Below, in pieces: positions 34,524 through 44,513 of a stretch of 64,000 nt of DNA. A program made the position numbers and the translations under genes. Within the stretch, counting starts at the first letter, position 1. Each line of letters begins with the position of its first letter. This DNA is from an uncultured Treponema sp. (GTDB lineage: Bacteria > Spirochaetota > Spirochaetia > Treponematales > Treponemataceae): positions 1 through 64,000 of the forward strand of contig CAMHMJ010000019.1 in NCBI GenBank assembly GCA_946186185.1. Direction: 5' to 3'. A model generated the notes under the pieces. It searched no databases, was not told the origin of the DNA, and saw nothing but the letters and a program-made list of their open reading frames with translations.

Positions 34524-35396
34524 ATGGAACAGGATATCTCTACCCTCACTGCTGAACAGTGGTCAAAAGTACTCGTTGAGGCTCTTCCTTATTTTAAAGT
34601 ATGGTGCGGCAAAGTCGTTGTTGTAAAATACGGCGGAAACGCAATGCTTAACGAAGAGCTTAAACAGGCCGTAATGGAAGATATCGTTCTTTTGAATACA
34701 ATCGGAATCAAGGTTGTTCTTGTACACGGCGGCGGTCCGGAAATAAACAACATGCTGGACAGAGTCGGAAAGAAAAGCACCTTTATTGACGGACTCCGCT
34801 ACACAGATGAAGAAACCATGGAAATCGTAACAATGGTTCTTACCGGAAAACTGAACAAGGATATCGTAGGAATCCTTTCCCAGAAGGGCGGAAAAGCAGT
34901 GGGTCTGAGCGGTATCGATTCCGGACTTCTGATTGCAAAGAAAACTGAAAAAGATTTAGGTTTTGTAGGAGACATCGTTTCCGTAAATCCAGAAATCATC
35001 ACCAGCCTTCTTGATAAAGGCTTCATTCCGGTAATTTCAACCGTTGCCGGCGGCGTTCAGGGAGATTTTTCCCGCTATAATATAAATGCTGACACCGCAG
35101 CCGCAAAAATCGCAGTTGCCCTGAAGGCTGAAAAGTTTGTACAGCTCACAAATGTTCCGGGAGTTTTAAGAAACATCGACGATCCTTCAACCCTCATCAA
35201 GAGAATTGAAAGAACTGCTCTTGGTTCCCTTAAGGCAACAGGAATTATAGCCGGCGGAATGATTCCAAAAATCGACTGCTGTATGACAGCCCTTGAAGGC
35301 GGAGTTCCACGCACCCACATCATCGACGGTCGAGTTCCGCATTCACTTCTTATCGAAATGTTCAGCGACCGCGGTATCGGAACCATGATTTACTAA
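34524..35396 (+). CDS. argB: Acetylglutamate kinase ArgB
   Basis: 290 aa amino-acid kinase that phosphorylates N-acetylglutamate, the second step of arginine synthesis. Seen: VVVKYGGNAML, VLVHGGGPEINNML, TDEETMEIVTMVL, NINADTAAAKIA, FVQLTNVPGVL and GGMIPKIDCC. The start at 34524 (MEQDIS) is chosen because AGGA lies about 8 nt upstream; an earlier ATG 20 codons up has none. The N-terminal helix before the kinase core is the type found in arginine-sensitive hexameric ArgB, so feedback inhibition is possible. Confidence 0.94.
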   Translation: MEQDISTLTAEQWSKVLVEALPYFKVWCGKVVVVKYGGNAMLNEELKQAVMEDIVLLNTIGIKVVLVHGGGPEINNMLDRVGKKSTFIDGLRYTDEETMEIVTMVLTGKLNKDIVGILSQKGGKAVGLSGIDSGLLIAKKTEKDLGFVGDIVSVNPEIITSLLDKGFIPVISTVAGGVQGDFSRYNINADTAAAKIAVALKAEKFVQLTNVPGVLRNIDDPSTLIKRIERTALGSLKATGIIAGGMIPKIDCCMTALEGGVPRTHIIDGRVPHSLLIEMFSDRGIGTMIY

Positions 35397-35492
35397 AGCC
35401 TTAAAACCGGCGGTATGCACCTGTTTTAGTGTTTCAAACAGGAAAAGCCCCCGGCTGGAAGAAACTTAAAACTTCAGGAAGTGTGAAAAGAG

Positions 35493-38400
35493 ATGAAAAC
35501 CAGAAAGCTCCTTATTTTTTGTTTTTCGATTCTTTTCATGCCTTTCACCCTGAATGCAAATATTTTTAATCGTCCCCGCCGGGTTCAGGTTCTTTCAACA
35601 AAATACTTTGACTTTATTTTCCCTAAGGAAGCTGAAAAAACGGTTTCCTACCTTTCCCTTGAAGCAGACAAAAACTTCGAAGAGGCAGCGGCCTTTTTTG
35701 AACTGGAAAAGCTCTTCAGGCTTCCCGTTGCCGTCACATTTGACTCAGACGCTTTTTATATTGAATACACACCCTCTCCGTACCACAGAATTACGATTTA
35801 TCAGGCACCGGAAAAGGCTTCCGTACTGTATCAGGATGAAGGTCTTGCCGAGGAATTCAGAAAAACCCTTTTTAAAGTAGCCGCTTCCGCAAAACGGACA
35901 AAATTCTGGGAAATAACCTCCTGCCTTGTGGGTGGAGACGCCCTGCAGCCGGCAGTTTTACTGAATATGCCATCCGCTTTTTTTGAAGGAATCGTAGAAA
36001 ACTCAAGCGGTGCCTGGAGCAAGGCGGAACTGGAAAATCAAGCCGGTTCTTCATCTGAAACAAACACCTCCATCACAAAAGACGGCTTTGCGGCAGGTTT
36101 AGAGTCGGAGCCGGCACCAGAACCCCGCAATTTTGAAACAGGAACCAGTATTACTAAAGACGGCTTTGCCCTCTCCCTTCTTTCCGAAGCAAAAGAAAAC
36201 GGCCACTTTCCTTCCTGGACGGATTTACAGGGCTCCCGGGATATATACTCAACGGCCCTCTCCAATGCTGCAATGAATGCCTTTACAGCTTATCTTGTAA
36301 GCCGCTTCGGTCTTGAAAAATTCAGGGAATACTACGCAAAGGCCGGTGAAGTAAACTTTTTCTCCCTGGCAAAAGGAAAGTTCAAAAAGGTTTACAAAAT
36401 CAGCCTGAATGAAGTCTGGAAGGATTTTTACGACGCAGTCCCGTTAACAGAAAACTCAGAAACAAGAGAAGACGGCCAGATTTCCACAAATGAAAAAAAG
36501 CCGGTACAGCCAGAAAGCACTCCTTCTCCAGAAAAACCAGTTTCCCGCACACTCTTTCCGGAGCACACAGAAAACACTTTCAGCTGGATTTATAAAACTC
36601 CGGATAACCTTCTTTTTTACGATTCTTCCCACTCAGAAATTGCAGCACTCCCCGGTCATAGCGCAGCGGAGCTTCTTCATGAAGGAAAGCATAAAACACC
36701 CCGGGCCCGTCACCTTGTAACCGAAATTACCTCAGTCAGAAACATAAGTCTGGATGAGGAAAATAAATACCTGACAATTTCCTTTCTTTCTCCCCGGCAC
36801 AACAGGGCTCTGTACACAAACACGGCACGGATATTCAACCTTGAAAAGAAATCCTTTTTGAATCAGAAGTATCCCCTTTCAAACGGCACGATTTTTGACT
36901 ATTCAGTTGAAGAAAAAGCCGTTGCAGGATACGAATACAAGGACGGCCGCGCCTATCTTAAGGTGTATCCCCTGAAAGAAGAAACTTCCTCCCTGGAATT
37001 GTACAGTTTTCTTCTTCCCTTCGGCACCCAGACAGAAGCACTGATTCCTCTTGGAACAGGAAAGCTCCTTATGGTACTCAGAAATCCGGGCGGAAGCATG
37101 AACGACGGGCTGAAGGACGCCCCTGCTTCAGCTTCCATCCCCCAGGACTCTTCCATACAGAGAGCCTCCTCACCTTTTCTCCTTGTGTTCCACGACTGCT
37201 TTTACAATACACAGAAGATTTTCCCTCTGCCTGAAAACATCAGCCTTCGCCAGTTTAAAAAGGAAAATAAAAACACCGTAAGCTTTACCTGGGCAGAAAA
37301 GGACAGCTACAAAAGCGGAAAGCGGGGTATTATATCCCTTAAGGACGACGGAAGCTTAAAGTCGGTTCTTCTCCAAAAGGAAGACCTGTGCGGAGGCGTC
37401 TACGACTCTTTTGAAATGAACGGAGAGCTTTACTTTTCAAACCACAGGGAAAGGGAACATCTTTTAAAATGCGTGCCGGAAAGCGCCGGTGCAGAGAGTT
37501 TTATTTCCTACACAGAAATTGGACTTACAGAAGTGGACCTTTCGCTTTTTGCCGTTGAAAACTGGGAAAAAGCACAGGGCAAGGCCATAAACGGAAGCTT
37601 AAACGGCTACCCTATTTCAAAATATCACATTTACAAATACTCCCTGAGGGGTTCAACCATACCGCTTTTCCCGGTTTCTGAAATTGATTTTTCAGAGTTC
37701 TCCTTTGCCCCGGGGCTTGGAGCTTCCTATTTAACAAACACGGATCCACTGGAAAACATAACGGGCCTTGTTTCCTTCTGTGCAGGCTACATCGACACTT
37801 CAAAAAAAACCTGGACCACCGACAATGATTTTTCACTCTGCGGAATGCTGAACACCTCAATTCTGCCCTTCGACATTTCCGCCTGTGGTCTCTGGAAGTT
37901 TGACAGGGATGGACACTACAATCTTGAAGGCCTTTTAAGCGCAAAATGGAATACAACCATCGCTCTACCTCATAATGTCCTTACCCTCAGTTTCGGACAG
38001 CTCTGGAATGCAGGCACAACATATTACGACTGGGAAAACGAAACCGTCATTGAACTTGATGGCTGGCCCAGCCTGAAGGAAAGCTACTACACCTCAAAAA
38101 CTCACTTCAAGATTGATTTTTCAAATCTGAAACAGAAGGGAATGAGCACCTTTGAAAAATCGGGAATTCAAACTTCCCTTTCTTTTATAAGTATTAACGA
38201 TCCTCAGAAGCAGCAGAAAAAACAGAGCGAAAACATCGATGAGGAAAACCAGTTCACGGCTTCAGCTGACTTCGGCTTTTCCCTTCCCTATACAATTCCC
38301 GTATTCGGACTTGAAAACTGGGTAATCTGCATGCCTCTTGAAATGAAAACCCAATGGTACACGGAAAACGGAACCACAAGCGAATCCTATGTGGAGATTC

Positions 38401-38726
38401 TGCTTGCCGGCTACGAATTTCAGAAGGCGATTCAGGGGCTTAACCTGTATTTTCAGAGGGCGGGAATTAAAGTGGGCTACGATTTAACCATGTCCTACGA
38501 CACATTCAAAACCGAGGATCCGGATATCCGTGATCTGGGAGCCTTTGTCCGTGCCGTCCGGGAATCAGCCCTCGACGATTTTGTGTACCTGAACTTTCAG
38601 AGCGACTTTTCTCCAATCGTAGGAAAATTTTCCAAAAAAACAAAATTCACATCAGGACTTCAGTTCAGAATGCACATCCGGAGCGGAAAAGGCGAAGTAA
38701 AAGCCATCTTCAACATGGGACTGTAA
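35493..38726 (+). CDS. Large exported protein, probable outer-membrane component, unknown family
   Basis: 1077 aa with a signal peptide (MKTRKLLIFCFSILFMPFTLNA). Residues about 30-330 resemble the helical arrangement of peptidase-MA-like domains (STKYFDFIFPKEAEKTVSYL) but no HExxH is present. Residues about 370-700 look like beta-propeller blades, and the last ~350 residues are strand-rich with aromatic ends, suggesting a membrane barrel. A nine-residue motif TSITKDGFA occurs twice (near 36066 and 36143) in a low-complexity insert. I recognise no characterised relative. No other gene shares its transcript with certainty; the lipoprotein after it is convergent. Confidence 0.6.
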   Translation: MKTRKLLIFCFSILFMPFTLNANIFNRPRRVQVLSTKYFDFIFPKEAEKTVSYLSLEADKNFEEAAAFFELEKLFRLPVAVTFDSDAFYIEYTPSPYHRITIYQAPEKASVLYQDEGLAEEFRKTLFKVAASAKRTKFWEITSCLVGGDALQPAVLLNMPSAFFEGIVENSSGAWSKAELENQAGSSSETNTSITKDGFAAGLESEPAPEPRNFETGTSITKDGFALSLLSEAKENGHFPSWTDLQGSRDIYSTALSNAAMNAFTAYLVSRFGLEKFREYYAKAGEVNFFSLAKGKFKKVYKISLNEVWKDFYDAVPLTENSETREDGQISTNEKKPVQPESTPSPEKPVSRTLFPEHTENTFSWIYKTPDNLLFYDSSHSEIAALPGHSAAELLHEGKHKTPRARHLVTEITSVRNISLDEENKYLTISFLSPRHNRALYTNTARIFNLEKKSFLNQKYPLSNGTIFDYSVEEKAVAGYEYKDGRAYLKVYPLKEETSSLELYSFLLPFGTQTEALIPLGTGKLLMVLRNPGGSMNDGLKDAPASASIPQDSSIQRASSPFLLVFHDCFYNTQKIFPLPENISLRQFKKENKNTVSFTWAEKDSYKSGKRGIISLKDDGSLKSVLLQKEDLCGGVYDSFEMNGELYFSNHREREHLLKCVPESAGAESFISYTEIGLTEVDLSLFAVENWEKAQGKAINGSLNGYPISKYHIYKYSLRGSTIPLFPVSEIDFSEFSFAPGLGASYLTNTDPLENITGLVSFCAGYIDTSKKTWTTDNDFSLCGMLNTSILPFDISACGLWKFDRDGHYNLEGLLSAKWNTTIALPHNVLTLSFGQLWNAGTTYYDWENETVIELDGWPSLKESYYTSKTHFKIDFSNLKQKGMSTFEKSGIQTSLSFISINDPQKQQKKQSENIDEENQFTASADFGFSLPYTIPVFGLENWVICMPLEMKTQWYTENGTTSESYVEILLAGYEFQKAIQGLNLYFQRAGIKVGYDLTMSYDTFKTEDPDIRDLGAFVRAVRESALDDFVYLNFQSDFSPIVGKFSKKTKFTSGLQFRMHIRSGKGEVKAIFNMGL

Positions 38727-38750
38727 ACTGAATCTCCTCTGACCGTAAAT

Positions 38751-40586
38751 TTACGGAAGATTTACAATTTCGTAAAAATCGATGTCATAATCATGAAGAT
38801 AGGATTTTACAGGTGCGGCATTTACAACCGCAGCAGTATTCAAAGTATTATTCGGCTCGAAGGATATTAAATCCTCCTGCTCGTAAGTGTCATAAATATC
38901 CGGTACGGAATTTCCGGCAAGGGCAAAGCCGTATGCCAGTTCACAGTTTTCATAGGAGCCAGAAAAGACCAGTTTATAGGGCTTATTTGAAAAAGGAATC
39001 TGTACGGAAGCTTCAGAGCCGGCCGCAACAGTAAACCTCTTTGAACGTCCGTCCGGATAAATCAGGAAGCCCTTCAGGGCTGCAGAATTTGAACCTGAAG
39101 CAAGGGATGAAGAACCGGTTGAACCAGAGGAAGAAACAGTACCACTCTCTTCATCAAAATTTCTTGCCTTCACGATTAAAGTTGAAAAGCCCTTGTAAAA
39201 TCTAAGGGAAACAGAATCGTTCCAGGTTTTACCATACATATCCTGAATGCATATTTTAACAGGAACATCCGCATAATCTTCCTTCAGTTCCCCATACTTT
39301 ACCTTACAGGTTACGGATTTTTCTTTTCCCGGGCTGATTTTGGTAAAATTACCATGGGCATATACATTTAATTTTGAATCATCGCAGGAAACTGTATACA
39401 CGGAAGTAGAACATGGAGCGCTTCCGATATTCGTCATTTTAAGGGTTAATGTATATTCCCTGTAATCGTTTCCGTAGCATATCCCCTGTTCATCGCAATC
39501 GATAGTATAGGTTGTCTTAAAACCGTACATTCCCTTTTCCACCAGGGGAACTGAACCGATATTTTCACCGCTGAAAGAAGGTGTAAATGAAATTGATGTG
39601 CTTTCAGAAGCTTGCGAAGAATCCATAACATCGGAAACAATCTGAAGAGTCTGCTCGTCACCTGCAACGCAGGCAGTAAAGACTGTTGTTCCGTTTGAAT
39701 CAGGAACCACCGTCTGAGTATCACTTGAATTGTTTGTATTAACTCTCTTTACTTTTACTCCCGTTAGGGATGGCATGGAAGAAGTTGCCCGGGAAGAGTT
39801 TTCCGTCCGGGAAACAGAATCGAAACCGGAAACAGAAACCGTAAAATTACGGGCAGAACCGCCCTTCCTGAAATACAGCACATTACCCTGACTCAGAATA
39901 TTTTCGCCGTTTCCCGCTTCAAAGGAATAGCCCGCCGAGCCCTGCTGAACAAAACGCCGGCTTCCCGTGGAAGTAATGCGCCAGATCCGCTCTGAATCAA
40001 TATAAAACTCATCCCCCGTATCCATCTGAATCCAGGTTCCCCAGTATTCTTTTGAAATAGAAGGCTTTACATCCTGACCGGGATTTCTGCAGTCAATGTA
40101 AAAATCAAAAGTATAATCTTCTTCATTAAAGTTTACCGCGATGTGAACAGGAGAAGAAACCACACTATCGGAAGAGATGGCAGAGGTTCCCTCAACAATG
40201 AAATGTGCCTGAAAGGCCTTTGCATAACTTGAGGATTCAGCCTGAACTACCTGAAGATATTCTGATTTTGAAAAAAGCTCCGCACTTAAGTCTGAAGCAG
40301 ACCGGGCTCCCTCCGCCTTAAAGGTAACATAAATATCTGCAGGCTCACCGGCAGAAACATATCCGTCTCCGTCTGAATCCTGTATCCTAAAATTTGAATA
40401 TGAAATTGATATGTCACCGTCGCCGAATACCTTTTCGATTTTTTCAATCTGCTTTTCCAGATCAATACTACCGATGACACAGGAAGAAAAATACAGAATA
40501 CAAAGCGGCATGCCTAAAGACGGCAAAAGAATTCTGTTCAGAAATTTATTACACAAAAAAAATGAGAAAAAAGCGCTTTTTTTCAT
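38751..40586 (-). CDS. Lipoprotein with Asp-rich calcium-type loop and beta domains
   Basis: 611 aa. The ATG at 40586 is chosen for GGAGGT just upstream. A long hydrophobic signal ends in FSSC (about residue 36), a lipobox. QDSDGDGYVSAGEPADIYV (about 68-86) is an EF-hand/dockerin-like calcium loop found in many secreted spirochaete proteins. Several beta-sandwich-like segments follow, then a Ser-rich linker and a C-terminal EPNNTLNTAAVV domain resembling bacterial pre-peptidase C-terminal modules (SFEPNNTLN ... DIDFYEI). No catalytic domain is seen. It is probably surface exposed and may bind ligand or partners. Confidence 0.62.
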   Translation of the reverse strand: MKKSAFFSFFLCNKFLNRILLPSLGMPLCILYFSSCVIGSIDLEKQIEKIEKVFGDGDISISYSNFRIQDSDGDGYVSAGEPADIYVTFKAEGARSASDLSAELFSKSEYLQVVQAESSSYAKAFQAHFIVEGTSAISSDSVVSSPVHIAVNFNEEDYTFDFYIDCRNPGQDVKPSISKEYWGTWIQMDTGDEFYIDSERIWRITSTGSRRFVQQGSAGYSFEAGNGENILSQGNVLYFRKGGSARNFTVSVSGFDSVSRTENSSRATSSMPSLTGVKVKRVNTNNSSDTQTVVPDSNGTTVFTACVAGDEQTLQIVSDVMDSSQASESTSISFTPSFSGENIGSVPLVEKGMYGFKTTYTIDCDEQGICYGNDYREYTLTLKMTNIGSAPCSTSVYTVSCDDSKLNVYAHGNFTKISPGKEKSVTCKVKYGELKEDYADVPVKICIQDMYGKTWNDSVSLRFYKGFSTLIVKARNFDEESGTVSSSGSTGSSSLASGSNSAALKGFLIYPDGRSKRFTVAAGSEASVQIPFSNKPYKLVFSGSYENCELAYGFALAGNSVPDIYDTYEQEDLISFEPNNTLNTAAVVNAAPVKSYLHDYDIDFYEIVNLP

Positions 40587-40661
40587 ACTACCTCCGCAGT
40601 TCCATATATAAGACACCTGAAGAACAAAAAAATGACACTTTTTTTTATTTTTTTTTTTGCG

Positions 40662-40890
40662 AAATGCCGAGTGTATGTTGGACTAATTCAAAATTGGCGT
40701 AAGCGGGGTTCTTGATTTGAAGGCACGACAAAGCGGAGCAAATGACAATGCTTGCATTGGCACTTGTGAAGCGACTCGTGACTACCCGTTAGGAAAAACA
40801 CTCAGCCACCGCGAAGCGGTACTGCCGTTTTTCAAACAAGGTTCCCGCTGAGAGCCAATTTTGGAATAAAAACAACTCAACATTCGGCCT
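40662..40890. repeat. MITE-like family A, copy 2, with an internal insertion
   Basis: Same outer and inner arms and the same centre as the copy at 23828-24000 (a shared run of more than 80 bp from the CAGCCACCGC centre rightward), but the left arm is broken after GGGGTTCTTG by about 75 extra bases (40711-40788). It fills most of the 310-bp gap between the lipoprotein start and the argD stop; no gene is visible there. Confidence 0.85.
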
Positions 40891-40896
40891 TTTTAA

Positions 40897-42069
40897 TTAT
40901 TTTACAAAGGATTCAAGACTGCTTTTGTAAATCGCAAGTCCTTCATCGATTTCCTTGTAGGAAATTGTAAGCGGAGGAAGGAAGCGGACAACATTGCTTC
41001 CCGCTGTAGTAGTACAAAGGCCCTTTTCAAGACACATTACTTCTACATCGAAAGGCTTTACCTCGGAAGAAAGCTCTGTTCCAATCATAAGGCCTTTTCC
41101 GCGAACATCTGTTACAAAAGGAATATTCCATTCCCGGATTTTATTTCTGATGTAGTCACCCTTTTCGTTTACGCTGTCCATAAAGCCGGGAGCAGTAAGG
41201 GAGTCAAGAACAACAAGTCCTGCAGCGCAGGCAAGCGGATTTCCAGCAAAAGTTGACTGATGATCTCCTGCCTTAAATACATCCTGAGCTTTTCCGCGGA
41301 AAAGACATGCGCCCATTGGAACACCCCCTGCAATTCCCTTGGCAAGAGTTACAACCTCCGGCTGAATACCAAGCCAGTCGCTTGCAAGAAGGGTTCCTGT
41401 TCGTCCCATACCGGTCTGAACCTCATCGGCCATAACGATTGCGCCGGCTTTTCTTGCAGCTTCTGCACAAGCCTTAGCCCATTCAGGATCCAGAAGATTT
41501 ACTCCCCCTTCTCCCTGAACGCATTCCATAAGAACCGCTGCAGTTGTGTCGTCAAAAGCATTTTCCAGAGCTGAAAAATCATTTGCCTTAATTGTCTTAA
41601 AGCCCACCGGATACGGAGCAAAACAGTCCGGATGGAATTTATCCTGTCCGGTTGCAGTTAATGTTGCTAGAGTTCGACCGTGGAAGGAATTTTCAAGGGT
41701 TACGATAGTCTTTCGCTTTTCGCCGCCATTCAGCTGTCCGTATTTTCTTGCAAGCTTAATGGCCGCTTCGTTTGCTTCGGCACCAGAGTTTCCGAAATAC
41801 CCGCCGGTAAAGCCGGTTTCCTTTAAGAGGCGTTCTGCAAAAGAAAGTCCCACATCAGAAAAATAGTAGTTTGAAATGTGGATTTCTTTCTTTGCCTGCT
41901 TTGCAACTGCCTTTGTAAGTGCCTTATTTGCGTGGCCGAGACAGTTTACGCCGATTCCGGCAATAAAGTCGATATATTTTTTTCCATCAGCGGTATACAT
42001 CGTTGCATTTTTTCCGCGTACAAAAGTAAGCTCAAAGCTTCCGTAGTTATTTACAATTTTCTTTTCCAT
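40897..42069 (-). CDS. argD: Acetylornithine aminotransferase ArgD
   Basis: 390 aa class III PLP aminotransferase making N-acetylornithine. Seen: GIGVNCLGHANKAL, FGNSGAEANEAAIKLAR, SFHGRTLATLTATGQ, MADEVQTGMGRTG, and the PLP lysine in VVTLAKGIAGGVPMGA. Thr in DHQSTFAGNPLACAA binds the cofactor phosphate. The start at 42069 follows AGGAG; six codons upstream have no SD. With argJ and argB it covers three steps of arginine synthesis, though the genes are scattered. It could also serve lysine synthesis as N-succinyl-DAP aminotransferase. Confidence 0.92.
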   Translation of the reverse strand: MEKKIVNNYGSFELTFVRGKNATMYTADGKKYIDFIAGIGVNCLGHANKALTKAVAKQAKKEIHISNYYFSDVGLSFAERLLKETGFTGGYFGNSGAEANEAAIKLARKYGQLNGGEKRKTIVTLENSFHGRTLATLTATGQDKFHPDCFAPYPVGFKTIKANDFSALENAFDDTTAAVLMECVQGEGGVNLLDPEWAKACAEAARKAGAIVMADEVQTGMGRTGTLLASDWLGIQPEVVTLAKGIAGGVPMGACLFRGKAQDVFKAGDHQSTFAGNPLACAAGLVVLDSLTAPGFMDSVNEKGDYIRNKIREWNIPFVTDVRGKGLMIGTELSSEVKPFDVEVMCLEKGLCTTTAGSNVVRFLPPLTISYKEIDEGLAIYKSSLESFVK

Positions 42070-42114
42070 AAGTATTCTCCTAAGCAAGGTTGCTTCCCAA
42101 ATTAATATTTTTCT

Positions 42115-42870
42115 TTAATTAAATACATAGTTACCGAAATCGGCCATAAACTCATCATCCGAATTAATTTCCTGCTGGGAATCACCGTAGCTGCTGGAAT
42201 CCCGCTGACTGTTAAAGTCCTGGCTTGTTTTTGTCGGTGTATAGATATCGAAGTCATCCTTATACGTACTGCTGTAATCAAACTCGTCGTCATCAAAATC
42301 GTAGTAGTAATCGCCGGTATCGTAATCATAGGAATAATTATCGGAGTAATCTTCAAAAAGACTGTCCAGAAAACCACCCAGCCAGTCATCGTCGTCTTCC
42401 TCTTCAACCTTCGATACAGTTCCGTTTATCTGATTGCTGCCGTAGCCATAGCCGTGACCGTAGCCGTACTGGGAAGTTTTTTCCGTATAACCGTAGGCAT
42501 AAGAATTTGAATGCTGGGACTGACTGCCTGAATGATAGGAAGAATTGCCGGAGTGTCCTCCGTTTCCATAGCCGGAATATCCGCCATGGTCACCGTATCC
42601 GTCATGACCACCGTTTCCATATCCGTAGCCGGAGTGATTTCCATGTCCGTAATAAGAGGAGTCATCATAATCGTCATCGTCCTCCTCTTCTTCATCATCA
42701 TAGTAGTATTCATCGTCGTCATCATCATCGCTTGAATATGCCACAGAATCTTCACCGGAAGAAGAATCCGACGAACTGTCATCCAGAAAATAGCCGACTA
42801 CACAAAGAACAACAACTGCAATTATTATGAATTTTGCAAGCTTGAATATGCGCTTAAAAAACTTTTTCAT
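42115..42870 (-). CDS. Low-complexity membrane protein: acidic and His/Gly/Tyr-rich, unknown
   Basis: 251 aa. A basic N-terminus and one helix (about 12-28, FIIIAVVVLCVVGYF) anchor it; no signal cleavage site. The exposed part is an Asp/Glu run (about 45-68), then a Gly-His-Tyr-rich region (about 72-145) built of short units such as GYGNGGH and GYGHGYGYG, then a second acidic Asp/Tyr region. Such composition suggests metal binding, phase separation or surface charge, but nothing is proven. I recognise no family. GGGGG lies upstream of the ATG. It is divergent from the NlpC/P60 gene. Confidence 0.6.
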   Translation of the reverse strand: MKKFFKRIFKLAKFIIIAVVVLCVVGYFLDDSSSDSSSGEDSVAYSSDDDDDDEYYYDDEEEEDDDDYDDSSYYGHGNHSGYGYGNGGHDGYGDHGGYSGYGNGGHSGNSSYHSGSQSQHSNSYAYGYTEKTSQYGYGHGYGYGSNQINGTVSKVEEEDDDDWLGGFLDSLFEDYSDNYSYDYDTGDYYYDFDDDEFDYSSTYKDDFDIYTPTKTSQDFNSQRDSSSYGDSQQEINSDDEFMADFGNYVFN

Positions 42871-42984
42871 TCAACTACCCCCGGACAAAAACTTTCCAAA
42901 AAAATCCCGTTCAACAGCATAATTTTATATACCTGATAATTGTATAATATTTTAAAACTTTGTAATATAGAAAATGAGGTGTTT

Positions 42985-43605
42985 ATGAAAAAAATTGTAA
43001 AAATTGTTGTCATGACTTCTGCGCTTTTTTGTCTTTCAGCAGGCGCTTTTGCCAAACCGATTTCCGTTCAAAGACAGGATTTAATTAACTGCGCCCTTGA
43101 GCTTTTAGGCACCCCTTATGTATGGGGCGGAAAAACACCGGAACCGGGAATCGACTGTTCAGGCCTCATTGCCTTTACTTCTCGAAAAGGAATTAAAGTG
43201 AATTTTACGGGAAACGCCCAGACCATGTACAATTCTTCAAGCATCGTAAATAAAAACCAGCGGGAACCGGGAGACCTTCTCTTTTTCTCTGAAACCTACA
43301 CTGACTCGAATATTACCCATGTTGCCCTCTACCTTGGAAAATACACGGGACCTGGAAAATTTCACAACAAGCACATTTTTATTCACAGCGCCAACGAAAA
43401 TACGGGGGTGATTATTTCCTCCATCGACGATAAAAGCTACTGGACCCAGCATTACATGGGATGCGGCCGCTACCTTCCTTCCAGCGCAACCGCAACACGA
43501 AGCGTTAGGGCTAGAGGAAAATCTTCAATCGAAAGCACTGAGGAAGATTTCAAAAACGACGAATGGTGGGACGACGTAGACACCGCAAAGTGGTTTGAAG
43601 ACTAA
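42985..43605 (+). CDS. NlpC/P60 family cell-wall peptidase
   Basis: 206 aa, secreted (signal to about AFA-K, residue 23). The catalytic Cys is in EPGIDCSGLIAFTS, the His in NITHVALYLGKY and a third residue in the HSANENTGV segment, the order of NlpC/P60 gamma-D-glutamyl-diamino-acid endopeptidases. GTPYVWGG is the classical opening. The C-terminal ~40 residues are charged and rich in Trp and Asp. GAGGTG precedes the ATG at 42985; an earlier ATG 15 codons up lacks an SD. Likely acts on peptidoglycan stem peptides in the periplasm. Confidence 0.88.
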   Translation: MKKIVKIVVMTSALFCLSAGAFAKPISVQRQDLINCALELLGTPYVWGGKTPEPGIDCSGLIAFTSRKGIKVNFTGNAQTMYNSSSIVNKNQREPGDLLFFSETYTDSNITHVALYLGKYTGPGKFHNKHIFIHSANENTGVIISSIDDKSYWTQHYMGCGRYLPSSATATRSVRARGKSSIESTEEDFKNDEWWDDVDTAKWFED

Positions 43606-43644
43606 ATAACGGCCTTGGCAGGCGGTTCATGGCAGGCAGTTTAA

Positions 43645-44472
43645 TTATTTGAATCTGAAAATCACCTGAACTGCCTTGTCGTAAAGACGGTCGTTCAGAA
43701 GTTTTTTCAGGAATACCATTGCCTTTGCATTTTTTCCGGCAAGATAGCGGGCTTTTGGCCGTCTTTTTGTGCACGCCTTTACGATGGCATTGCTGATTAC
43801 AGCCGGGCTTGAAATATGCCCGCTTTCTGAGTAATTCTTTTCATAAAAATCTGCAACTTTTTTTGCATTATCGCTGTATGCGGAGTCTTCAGAGAATTTT
43901 CGCATATGGTCGGCGGCAATTTTTCCCCATGGAGTTTTTATCATTCCAGGTTCAATCACCACAACATCGATTCCAAAGCTTTTTACTTCAAGACGAAGGG
44001 CGTCGCTTAAGGCTTCTACAGAATATTTTGTGGCATGGTACCAGCCCAGAAAGGGACTTGAAAACCGGCCTGCCACAGAGGAAATATTGATAATCCGGCC
44101 GGATCTTTGAGCGCGCATTACAGGAAGAACAGCCCGTGTAATCTCCGCAAGCCCAAAAACGTTTACTTCAAACTGCTTTTTTGCATCTTCCACCGGAATA
44201 TTTTCAATTGCACCACCAAGACCGTAACCCGCATTGTTTACAAGAACATCGAGTCTTCCTTCCGCTTCGATAACGGCCTTTACACAATTCTGAATGGAGG
44301 CGGAATCGGTTAAATCTAGATAAAGAGCCTTTCCGCCCTTTGCTTCAATGGGTTTAATCTGATCTGTATGGCGGGCCGCTCCGTAAACTTTAAAGCCTTT
44401 TTCAAGCAGCTTAAAAGCCGTATCAAGCCCGATTCCCGAGGAAGCCCCGGTAACAAGTGCAACTTTTTCCAT
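43645..44472 (-). CDS. Short-chain dehydrogenase/reductase (SDR)
   Basis: 275 aa classical SDR. Cofactor motif VALVTGASSGIGLDTA at the N-terminus, DVLVNNAGYGLGG, the catalytic Ser in NISSVAGRFSS, and YHATKYSVEAL with Tyr and Lys. The residue pattern after the Gly-rich loop (YGAARHTD) favours NADP. Substrate unknown. The start at 44472 is chosen because AGGAG lies 7 nt upstream; another ATG eight codons before overlaps that SD. Convergent with the NlpC/P60 gene. Confidence 0.88.
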   Translation of the reverse strand: MEKVALVTGASSGIGLDTAFKLLEKGFKVYGAARHTDQIKPIEAKGGKALYLDLTDSASIQNCVKAVIEAEGRLDVLVNNAGYGLGGAIENIPVEDAKKQFEVNVFGLAEITRAVLPVMRAQRSGRIINISSVAGRFSSPFLGWYHATKYSVEALSDALRLEVKSFGIDVVVIEPGMIKTPWGKIAADHMRKFSEDSAYSDNAKKVADFYEKNYSESGHISSPAVISNAIVKACTKRRPKARYLAGKNAKAMVFLKKLLNDRLYDKAVQVIFRFK

Positions 44473-44513
44473 AAGTCTCTCCTGTGAAGATTTCAAGTTT
44501 TATAATATAAATT

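Noticed and set aside
35554..35880. Alternative plus-strand frame within the 1077-aa protein
   Set aside because: Overlaps fully a signal-peptide-bearing frame with consistent codon use.
42225..42830. Plus-strand open frame rich in Arg and His opposite the low-complexity membrane protein
   Set aside because: Mirror of Asp/Gly/His-rich codons; no RBS and nonsense-like composition.
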